The translations under genes and the position numbers were made by a program. Source: Agapetus fuscipes (Eukaryota > Arthropoda > Insecta > Trichoptera > Glossosomatidae). From it: DNA of 64,000 nt. Below, in pieces: positions 1 to 8,627 of the stretch. The notes below the pieces were generated by a model. The model saw nothing but the letters and a program-made list of their open reading frames with translations. It was not told the origin of the DNA and ran no database searches. The stretch covers positions 17,798,342 to 17,862,341 of the forward strand of contig OX637335.1 in NCBI GenBank assembly GCA_951799405.1, in the 5' to 3' direction. Each line of letters begins with the position of its first letter. The stretch's first letter is position 1.

Positions 1-1040
1 TATTTCAGATACGGTTCACATACAGAGTCACATTCCACAATCATCATGCTTGGCTTCTCTCTGGCCACAGGGAGCTTTGGTCCTTATTTAAAGTAAGACT
101 AAGGATGCTTCTCGAATCATTGAGAATTGGAACATGTGAGACTTTGATAGTCAACACTTGAACAATCTCGAATAATACAATTAATATTGAATACAATAAA
201 AATCGAATACAATTAATATCGAACACAATTTATATGAGTATCTAGCATCTAGAGACTTCACAGACAAGCAAAACACACGATTACATATTCGTAACCAATT
301 AATGATTTTTGATAGTTTAAGTGTGTGTACACATGCTAGAATTTTCTGGTAAGTCTATGATTCTTGATCATACTAGTATTAGTATAGAATGTACTAGTGG
401 GTTCGGGATAATGGTTTCTGGTGTGTTCTATACACCTTTTTAAAATCAAAATCCACTTGGAAAGGGCAAACAGTAATTGAGCGTGCTCTCAAAGAAATGA
501 AGCTTTATATAAATTGTGTAATATTTGACTACAATTCTGTAAAAATTAATTCGTGCAATTTATTAAGACATTTAATATTTGTAAACATACGGATTGCATA
601 AGTAAGTAATTGCATAAACACAATGATTATTCATATAAGTGAGCTAAAAATAGTACACTAATTAAACAATTTAAGCTTCTTGCTGTATGAATAGATCGAT
701 ACAAAAAAAGATGATTATGAATAAGACAGGTATGCGTGAAATGTTTTTAGGAATGATGCAACCCGCCTTGATGTGAACTTGAAGTCGTAATTAAACATTC
801 GAATCGCCTTGAAGCAGAAACCTGCATGGAAAATGATTGATGTCTAACCTCGGACCGTGTGGCTGGTCGGGAATTTATTAAAATTAACACTTTTCTATTG
901 CTGCAGATAAATCATATAAATGTTGGTTGAAATTCTACAACTAAAGATATTTTACGTAATTTAGATATCATATACCTACTAGTATAAGGATATTATTAAC
1001 AAAAGTATTTTTATTCATATACAAGGATAATTTAAACTTT
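1..1040. other. AT-rich non-coding stretch
   Basis: No gene, RNA gene or repeat shared with the rest of the window was recognised. Only very short open frames occur. Confidence 0.5.
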
Positions 1041-1145
1041 TTAGAGTTTGTGTATTCACTAGTGATGCAACGAATAGTGTATTCGGTCATCCGCCGAATA
1101 CCAAATATTCAGCCGATTATTCGGCGGCTGTCCACCGCCTTTCGA

Positions 1146-1283
1146 GTCTTACTATTGGTTGATCCCGCGCGTCATGGCGAGAGACTTTTCTCGGAAGCTG
1201 GAAACGTTCAAGAAGAAAAGCATAATCGCCTGCTTACAGATAACGCTGACAAGATAGCCTTTCTTAATAACTTTGTAAAAATA
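1146..1283 (+). pseudogene. hAT transposase C-terminal dimerisation domain remnant
   Basis: This frame reads a stretch containing ERLFSEAGN, then EKHNRLL and IAFLNNF. That is the order of the conserved hATC motif (SERLFS..G, then R..L, then L.FL). No zinc finger or DDE core is present, so only the dimerisation tail survives. It lies inside the hAT-bounded element, which explains its origin. The family assignment rests on motif recognition alone. Confidence 0.7.
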
Positions 1284-1339
1284 ATTTTGTATGTAAAATG
1301 TTTTTTTATGAATTACAATGAAACTATACACATTCAATG

Positions 1340-1640
1340 AAACGCAACGCAACTAAGCTACACATATAGTGTAACTTCTTGCCGCGTTATCCCCGAAGGG
1401 GTCGCATGTGGCGAGTTGAACCTATTTATTTTTAAAGGTAAGGGGGCCGGCCTTACGCCAACCACATCAGTTGTGCTGGTACTTTTTTCTTGTGAAGGCT
1501 GAGTAAGCCTTTCCGATATTTTATTTTGGTGTTTGAAATAAACACCGAAACGGGAAATCATTTCTGACACCCTCGGCGGAATTCGAACCCGAGCTCACGG
1601 CATGGAATGCAAGCACTCTACCAACTAAGTATCGACCGGA
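1340..1640 (-). mobile_element. Family C tRNA-derived SINE, nested in hAT
   Basis: On the minus strand a tRNA-like head (ending at 1640) contains A-box-like and B-box-like (GGTTCGAA type) motifs. The common body follows, with CGGTGTTTATTTCAAACA and a CCTTCGGGGATAACGCGG segment, then the terminal GTGTAGCTTAGTTGCG end and a short repeated GCGTT tail. Confidence 0.8.
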
Positions 1641-2112
1641 TTAAATTAAAGTGAGCAAATCCATGGGGACAGCTCGGACAGGTGGCATAATTCCCAAAAA
1701 ACAGGCAGCGTTACTTGACATGAAATGCTGTTTTCAAATATTCAACTCAAATTGCATCACACAATGCCAATGAAGAGAGCATCGGAATTCTTATTCCTTT
1801 TCTTTTTTATTGGTATCCTGCACGCCGAATATTCGGCCAATATGTCACTATTCGGTATTCGGCCGAATAGTGAAAAAGTAGCCGAATACCGAATAGTTAC
1901 CGAATATTTGTCGCAACACTAGTATTCACACAGTGAAAATTCATTTTTATGAGGAATTATAATTTTTGTCAAAAACACAGTTTTAACAGAGAAAATTACG
2001 TAAACAAGTCGAAAGTACTCGAGGGGAAATAAATACTCAATTTGTGAAAATAAAACTCTGTATTTTTTTTACATGTAATTCCTCATTAGGATAATTTATT
2101 TAGAAGGTGCAC

Positions 2113-2345
2113 ATGATGTTCCCCCAGTGCTTGTTTTGCTTATCTACCATTTGATTCAAAGATGCACTGTCAATTAAATTGTTGTAACAATCACATCTGA
2201 GCTAAGAAAAAATGTACAACAGAGTTGCTTGAGTGACAGTTGCTTTAAATATTTTTTAAATAAATGTCATATAAATTCAATAAATTCATAAGACACGTTG
2301 GTCCAGTACACATACGTATACAAACATTGCTCACGTGAAATTACG
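2113..2345 (+). repeat. Interspersed repeat E, fullest copy
   Basis: It begins near CCCCCAGTGCTTGTTTTGC and contains TCTACCATTTGATT, CTGAGCTAAGAAAAA and CCAGTACACATAC segments. These recur in the same order at 24.85-25.07 kb; partial copies lie at 61.03 kb and, reversed, at 29.3 kb. No coding potential and no terminal repeats were seen; the class is unknown. Confidence 0.6.
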
Positions 2346-2349
2346 TGTG

Positions 2350-3020
2350 ATGGACATTTTACCAAGACATAAACTTAAGAAACAAAAACTACAAGTTCAG
2401 GGTAAAAAACACTCTCAAAAAGGCTTTCATCATATATATTATGTACAATTAAATTTCGAGTACTTTAACATGAAACGTCAAATTCATTACAAAACTATTT
2501 AAGCAGTTAATCTTCTGATATCCACAAGGACTGCCATCACTAATCGTAATCTGTTCATTAAATTCAATTCGAGAAGTGGATTAAAACCTAACTAACCTAG
2601 AATAGTAGATCTTTCACAATCCTTTACATTACTCCAAGTGTTAAATTTTACGTTGACACTCATTCGTAGCGTTTCACCAAAAATACATCGAATCAAATAC
2701 ACTTACTAGAAGCTCTGCAGTAGTTTCTAAGCACTTCTGATTAACGCTATTTTTGAGTAAAAACGTAAAGGCTTATACTAGGATAGGTACAGGTACTAAG
2801 TCCGTTTACTTATCTTGTTATACAAAATGAAAATCGATATATTGTAGCCTTGGTGTGATTAGAACTATTAGAAGTAGGTGGGTGAAAAATTATCCAATGA
2901 TGGAAGATAATTAATAATTCTGGATTAAATATATTTTGCAACGAAACAAAGTTGCATTGGTACATTTTAAATTAATTTTCTTACATAGCTTTTCTGTTTA
3001 CAAATTATTCAGATATTATC
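2350..3020. other. AT-rich non-coding stretch
   Basis: Nothing recognisable was found here. Confidence 0.5.
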
Positions 3021-3025
3021 CATGT

Positions 3026-3190
3026 TTTACTTAGGAAGCTAACCTCCCATACTGTGAAAAAAGGTGATATTTGCCAATGTCACCCCTATGTCTGGGAAGG
3101 TCGGCAAAAGTTGTAGAATTTATGTTCATTTGAGGTTTGAATTTTATTTGTAAGTACAGATTCAGCATTTGTAGGAGCGAATTAAAAATT
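3026..3190 (+). mobile_element. Family A SINE, partial and diverged
   Basis: It matches the family A body (CCCATACTGTGAAAAAA, GGGAAGGTCGGCAAAAG, TTCATTTGAGGTTTG). The 3' part with the repeated tail is lost. Confidence 0.7.
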
Positions 3191-3277
3191 AAAATAAAAC
3201 GAAGTTAATGCAATTTCTTTCACACTGGAGTAATCTGACGATATTTACAATGATGTCCATGTCTTCAGCGAGGTATT

Positions 3278-3480
3278 GTGCGGCCTTACGCCAACCACTT
3301 CAGTTGAAGTGGGGGTTTCCCAGCTCCCGAGGGGGCTGGTTCTCATTTCTTGTGAAGTCTGAGTAAATCTTGCCAGTATTTTGGGCTTGAAATAAACACC
3401 GAAACGGGAAATCATTTCTGACACCCTCGGTGGGGTTCGAACCCTTGCAAGCATTCTACCAACTGAGCTATCGACCGGAC
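3278..3480 (-). mobile_element. Family C SINE, 3'-truncated
   Basis: The minus-strand head and first part of the body are present (head ends at 3480). The downstream third of the body is missing. Confidence 0.75.
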
Positions 3481-3486
3481 TTTTTA

Positions 3487-3716
3487 CGAGCTTGGTCGTC
3501 GCTACAAAGCGTCAATTCTCAAGCAAGATCCAGCTGTTGTAAGGCTGGATGGACTTTTGGTGACCGGTCATTGTTAAGTAAAGGTTTATGAATTTTTCAC
3601 CCAACGAATAGCAAATTTTAAAATATAAATGGAACATTTTTTGTGCTCCGCCGAAATTCGAACCCACAACCTTCCATTCAGATTTTGAAGTGTTACCACT
3701 GGACTACGGACCGGTC
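3487..3716 (-). mobile_element. Family B tRNA-derived SINE
   Basis: The minus-strand head shows the tRNA-like pattern GTCC.TAGTC.AGTGGT, then a B-box-like GGGTTCGAAT and GGCGGAGCACAAAA. The body follows with GACCGGTCAC, GGTCCATCCAGCC and GACGACCAAGCTCG. The tail is truncated. Confidence 0.75.
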
Positions 3717-4059
3717 AATCGAATACAGAAAGTATAAGAAGAAGAAGAGTACGCAGTTTAGTACACACTGGTTACCCGTATTTGAATGTAATACCAAAAT
3801 GAAAAATACACGCGGATCTAAAAAGGCATAATGTGAAGGCATTGCTATAAATAGACAGTGAAGTGTGTAAGCACAAGGAGTTGGATTAGCCCAAGGCATG
3901 TGAAATATGGCAAGCATATTCGTAACTCTGAAACCCATCGCTCACGTAGTGGTAGTGACATTTCATTCGCTGATTCACACGATCTGTTCATCTAAAACAT
4001 TCATTCCGTAAGTGGTCTATCCATTTTGACTCCAGAAGTTTATTTCGATTGCCCTTAAG

Positions 4060-4540
4060 ATTACATGGGTCTAAGAGATCAGACGTCGTATCGCCATTGC
4101 CAAAAGTGCCATGTCTAAGCTGGACAAAATATGGAAAGACCGAGGTGTGACTAAGTCTAGTCTACTCTATTTTCCTCTTTACCGCTGAGACATGGACCAT
4201 AAAAGCAGCAGAAAGGAGAAAAATTGACGCTTTCGAAATGTGGTGCTGGAGGCGCATGCTCCAAATCCCATAAACGGCTAGACGTACTAACGAGTCCATT
4301 CATCGGGAACTACGTTTGAATGGCTTGAGTCTGGCCAATATATGTACACATCGTAATCTTCAGTTCTTCGGACACGTTATTCGTGGCAGTGAGGATAGCC
4401 TGGAACGACTGGTTGTGATCGGTAGTTTGGAGCGGAAGAAAAAAAGAGGAAGATCTCCCACACGATGAACCAATCAAGAGAACATAGCAGCAGGTGCCTC
4501 GGTGGTTGGAAAGCTGCGGACAGCGCTGTCAATTTTCTGC
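4060..4540 (+). pseudogene. RTE-type LINE C-terminal fragment (family 3)
   Basis: Broken plus-strand frames read LYRCETWTIKAAERR, then AFEMWCWRRML, TNESIHRELRL, LQFFGHVIRG and KKKRGRSP. This is the usual order of the region downstream of the reverse transcriptase in RTE-type LINEs (GCETW, FEMWC.RR.L, FGH..R, RGRP). A stop follows RRMLQIP and frames shift, so it is dead. A related fragment lies on the minus strand at 57.3-57.7 kb. Confidence 0.7.
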
Positions 4541-4799
4541 AGATTTCAGTAATTGCCAATGTGAGACCTGACACGTCGAGAATTAACAATCACGTCTACA
4601 ATCCTCTCCCAGCTTTCCTGTTATTCTGCTTTCCCTGCTGTAGTCCACTAAACATCATTAAGCCATCTCAGCTGTGGTCCCGCAATCTCCACTTTCATCA
4701 CAATGAAAGGAAAATGAGCTACGAATGTTCTACATGGGTCTACGAATGTTCTACGAGGCAAAAATGTGTGGGAACCTGTGGTCTCTAGGAAAAATGTAA

Positions 4800-5330
4800 A
4801 CATCAGAAACACGTTTTTTTTGGTTCGCGTGCCTTTAAATCAAGTACATGCACACTTTTTTAGTGAGTAAATACTCGTAGTATCCATGTCGACAGGTACC
4901 GAGATACCAAAAACGATAGTGGTACGGATCGCACGTACAAACTTTACTTATTTACAAAGTCATCGAGTACCTTATCTTTGGTTCGAAAAATCGTAGAGGC
5001 GTTTTTCCATTTGAATACAAAATTTTAAATTCTCTATTACTCTGTTACAGCGTGTAAGTTATGTGAAGTTTGTACTTGGCTTACACACCATAAAATCTGA
5101 AAGGTTATGCCACATTCCGAGGTATGCTCAATGAGCTCACATTGCCAATTACCAGCCACATTAGATGACATAGACGATCCATTGGAAACAAATTTAACCT
5201 GAAAAAAACTCAGAGAATCAAGCTTACAACATAGGAAACAGTTTCATTTTACAAGTACATAAATTTCCATAAGATTTAGTAGCATATCCCATGACATAAA
5301 TAGTTGCAAAATAACACTTTACCATTCAAA
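4800..5330. other. Unassigned AT-rich stretch
   Basis: No gene or shared repeat was recognised. Confidence 0.45.
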
Positions 5331-5332
5331 TT

Positions 5333-5656
5333 TGACCGGTCCGTAGTTCAGTGGCAACACTTCGGACTCGTTAATGGAAGGTTGTGAGTTCGAATCCCGG
5401 CGGAGCACAAAAAATATACCATTTATATTTTCAAATATGCTCTTCGCCGGGTTGAAAAATTCATAAAACCTTTACCAATGGCTGGTCATTGAAAGGTTCA
5501 TCCAGCCTTACAGCAACTCGGTCTTGCTAAGGTATTGGCGCTTTGCAGCGACGACCAAGCTCGTAAACAACACCTCTGCGGCACTACCACAAGTGTCATA
5601 GACCCCCAGAGTATCTGAAATGTAGGGAGTCTCCCGCACAGGATTTGTAGCATGGT
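5333..5656 (+). mobile_element. Family B SINE with the long (LINE-like) tail
   Basis: It has a complete head (GACCGGTCCGTAGTTCAG to CGGCGGAGCACAAAA) and body. After AAGCTCGTAAACA comes a tail with ACACCTCTGCGGCACT, GTGTCATAGACCCC and TCCCGCACAGGAT. The tail resembles the 3' end of the CR1-like fragment at 55.5 kb and replaces the tail found on other family B copies. Confidence 0.75.
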
Positions 5657-5667
5657 AAATTTGAAAA

Positions 5668-5745
5668 ATGAAGTATCTTTTCGTACTCCGCCGGGATTCC
5701 AACCCACATTCTAAAATGTTAACCACTAGACTACGGACCGGTCTA
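5668..5745 (-). mobile_element. Family B SINE, head only
   Basis: The minus-strand tRNA-like head and first bases of the body lie directly after a plus-strand copy, so two heads face each other across this short interval. Confidence 0.65.
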
Positions 5746-6047
5746 ATAACGGTGTTAATACTAGTCTCAATAAGCGCTGTATTGGTATTTCAATGGGATT
5801 GCCCATTACATAGGAATATTCACAATTTCGTAATACTACGTGACTGTTGACTTCACTATGAAGTAGCCATTCCATACATGTGGTATACATTCATTTAACC
5901 TTGGTCGTACAAGAAAAACTTATACATCAACTTGGATCTCTGTACCATCAAATCCATGTTTCGATTCCTCTTATTTGGACTTTGACTGACACGCTGTCTT
6001 GTCAAGTATCCCTAGTATACAACATCGAGGAAATTTTCAATCAATAG

Positions 6048-6240
6048 TTCTGTCGATAGCTCAGTTGGTAGAGTGTGCATTCCACGCCGAGCGCTCAGGT
6101 TTGAATCCCGCAGGTACTAAACGCTTTCGGTGTTATTTACACACAGAAAATCCATGGCTCAACCGCCACCTAACGTGAATTGATCAGCTATGAATCGAAC
6201 GTAATGTAAGTGACCCTTTTCGATTATTTTTTTTACACTC
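6048..6240 (+). mobile_element. Family C-headed SINE with a variant body
   Basis: The head is the family C type (GTCGATAGCTCAGTTGGTAG, GGTTTGAATCC). The body differs: GCAGGTACTAAACGC, GGCTCAACCGCCACCT and GATCAGCTATGAATCGAACG. The same body recurs at 26.9-27.04 kb, so it is a subfamily and not a chance junction. Confidence 0.65.
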
Positions 6241-6254
6241 TCTGTACTTTCTGT

Positions 6255-6567
6255 CAGGTCGATAGCTCAGTTGGTAGAGTGCCTGCATTCCATTCCGAGA
6301 GCTCGGGTTCCAATCACACCGAGGGTGTACTGTGGAATGATTACCCGTTTCGATGTTTATTTCAAACTCTAAATACAATACCGGAAAGGTTTACTCGGCC
6401 TTGACAAGAAATGACAACCATCATCCTCATGAGCTGGAAAAGCCCCACTTCAACAGAAGTGGTTGGCGTTAGCCGGCCCCATCACCTGTAAAAATTAATC
6501 GGTCACTCGCCATAGGTAAGAAGTTTCACATACATGTGTAGCTTATTTTCGTTAGTTGCGTTTGTGT
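6255..6567 (+). mobile_element. Family C SINE, near full length
   Basis: Head, body and 3' end (GTGTAGCTTATTTTCGTTAG) are all present in the sense direction, with moderate divergence. Confidence 0.75.
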
Positions 6568-6774
6568 CAATAGAAAAACGTATGGAAAATTAATGAGTGA
6601 TTTATTTTGACTGCGATTTCATTGAAGTATTTAAGGTTGTATTTAGTCTGTTCATATTTCATTGCCACACAAAAGGGTGTCTCCTGAAGACGTAGGCTAC
6701 AACGCCAATTTCGAGTGTCAAGAAATGTCAAGAATAGTGTAGTCAAGGTGTGTAAGATTGCATTCAAACTCAAT

Positions 6775-6990
6775 GATCGCGTTTATAAAAAAAATATATC
6801 GAAACTAAAGCAGCATCATTAGTGGACGTTTCAGTTTTCATACATATTTGGTAAAATGGTTAGCTTGAGCTTATGGATACAGTTTTTACCTTAAACTTTA
6901 CGTTCCAACTCAACTATACCGTTCACCAAAAAAAATATGGAAACTAAAAGAGTGCCTCTAATGACTGTTTTAGTTTCCATACATATTTGT
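6775..6990 (+). repeat. Two adjacent copies of a short repeat
   Basis: Two units (about 6775-6860 and 6895-6990) share ATCGAAACTAAA/ATGGAAACTAAA, a CTCTAATGACTGTTT-like core and TTTCCATACATATTTG. Related units occur at 22.4-22.6 kb, 44.5 kb and 53.3 kb. Confidence 0.5.
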
Positions 6991-7240
6991 GGTATAACGT
7001 GATGGTATACACTTGAGGTACTTCTCTGCTTAAAAGGTAAGTCATCACGTTCGTTTAAAGGTCATGTGATTGAGGCATTTTTAATGACCATATAAAAATA
7101 ATCCGTTCTGACAAAGCGCAAAGTTGTTGATCTTGATTTGCCTAAAATCGGACTCATTGATACTTCCAATGGCTTGTTAAATGTTTCGACATGAAACTGT
7201 AATAAAAAATGTACACGATAAATACCCACTTCTATCAGTA

Positions 7241-7453
7241 CCCTTAGTACGAGTTGCACAACATGAGTAAAGTAAAGTTTACGGGAAATATTAAAGAGTG
7301 ATTCCGCCCAAAATTTGCCTTTTTTTGTTTCTTACACTTTATGGTCTTAGCAAAAGAGTTACAGTGATGAAGAAAATCAAGTTCAAACAAACAAAAACGG
7401 CCCTAATTTCCGTAAACTTTACTTTTCTCAAGTTTTGCAACTCGTACTAAGGG
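7241..7453. mobile_element. MITE with TA target duplication (mariner-like)
   Basis: The inverted ends CCCTTAGTACGAGTTGC... are flanked by TA on both sides (7239-7240 and 7454-7455). The complementarity continues inward (AAAGTAAAGTTTACGG). A second copy lies at 36456-36687. TA duplication and a non-coding interior suggest a Tc1/mariner-type MITE; no transposase is present to confirm this. Confidence 0.65.
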
Positions 7454-7554
7454 TACACCGTACAGCTAACATAAAGTACTCAGCAATTGTTGAAATAAAC
7501 CCCTAACAGCACTAACTTCCTTCTCATCAGACAAAAATGTTGGATAGGGCACCC

Positions 7555-7865
7555 TTTTATACGATTAACTTGGGTTCAATTGAATAAAAAAGCCTAACAC
7601 TGAGCTCGCCTGAAACTGGAGCCAAATCAAAGATTGAAGAACCGATAAGAAGAGTTAACACAATGTTTGGAGGGCGTGCATTTGCAGTTGCTGGTCCTCT
7701 GGCCTGGAACCACCTGCCGCATCATGTGAGAGAGCTAGAGGACCATGGAAAGTTCTGGAATGCACTGAAGACAAGTAAATTTCTAGCATCATTTGCACAA
7801 GCGCCCTTGGAGTGACTACATCACGAAACGGCGCTATAAAGAAATCATCAATAAAACTTCGATTA
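7555..7865 (+). pseudogene. CR1/L2-like LINE 3' end
   Basis: A frame reads FGGRAFAVAGPLAWNHLP, then an alternating charged stretch. This matches the C-terminal (R.F...AP.LWN.LP) motif of CR1/L2-type reverse transcriptase polyproteins. Downstream is a hairpin (AGCGCC ... GGCGCT, 7800-7835). The element at 59.4-59.9 kb has the same layout. Confidence 0.65.
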
Positions 7866-7886
7866 AATTTATTTTAGAATTTATTA

Positions 7887-7888
<2 letters not shown>

Positions 7889-7929
<41 letters not shown>
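7889..7929. repeat. Poly-T run of about 41 bases
   Basis: An uninterrupted T homopolymer. It could be the poly-A tail of a minus-strand retroelement, but no such element is recognisable next to it. Confidence 0.9.
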
Positions 7930-7930
<1 letters not shown>

Positions 7931-8627
7931 AATTAAAAATAACACCATTTATGCTTTAATGGTGTGAAAATTGAATTACTCAAACATTCTACGGTAGATT
8001 GTGAGATGTAGAGGCAAACGGTAGCACTTGGGAACTGTGAATTACTTTATATTCGGCCATTATACAAACACGCCTACCGTTTGGGCCGCCGCTCCATCGA
8101 TCTTCATAGTTCAGGTTGAAGGAAAAAATTGTGATTGTACAATCTGGCGCAGTGGTTTGGCAGGAGCTCAAGATTTGTCTTTTGTGCATTAGTAACAAAA
8201 ATACAAATTGCCATCATGATTATTTGTATTTGGACATCTTTGGAAGAAAAATTTTGATACGGGTACATAACCTCAACTATTTTTGAAAATTTTTTGGAAC
8301 AAAAACAAAATTACAGGAAGGAAAAATAAAAATTGTGTTATACCTACCGGATTTAAGAGGACAATATGGCACATGGCGCAAAATTAAAATTGTGGACTTT
8401 TATATGGACAATTTATTTGTTTTTTTTTATTTTTATTTTTTATTTTTTACTACTTATTTATATATAGATATATATATATATTTTCTTTGTATATTTACTA
8501 ACATTACTTTTAACTTTTTTAACTTTACTTTTAACTTTTTTCTGTTTCAATTTTATGTTTTTTAGCTTAATATTTTTTTTCTGTGTATATTTACTAACCT
8601 AAGTTTTTCAAATTTTGTTATGTAGAA

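Larger units (their letters stand above)
1060..1921. mobile_element. Degenerate hAT-family DNA transposon, 862 bp
   Basis: The ends are imperfect terminal inverted repeats, TAGTGATGCAACGAAT on the left and the complement of TAGTGTTGCGACAAAT on the right. They are flanked by the 8 bp direct repeat GTATTCAC (1052-1059 and 1922-1929), the target duplication length of hAT elements. The uninterrupted target is present near 53.6 kb. Inside are many short ATTCGG/CCGAAT inverted motifs, a remnant of the transposase C-terminus, and a nested family C SINE. The element is too short to be autonomous. Confidence 0.8.
1041..2085 (+). repeat. Copy of a palindromic element family, split by a hAT insertion
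   Basis: The flanks of the hAT insertion (up to about 1059, and from 1922 on) match a second copy at 53.59-53.83 kb. Shared features are a GTGTATTCACACAGTG start, a TCGAAAGTACT core and a CTCAATTTGTGAAAATAAAA stretch. In this copy the left arm is shorter, so it no longer folds as well as the 53.6 kb copy. The other copy serves as the empty site for the hAT insertion. Confidence 0.65.

Noticed and set aside
8335..8565. 76-codon phenylalanine/tyrosine-rich frame before the LINE
   Set aside because: It is a T-rich tract likely in the LINE 5' region; the sequence is low complexity.
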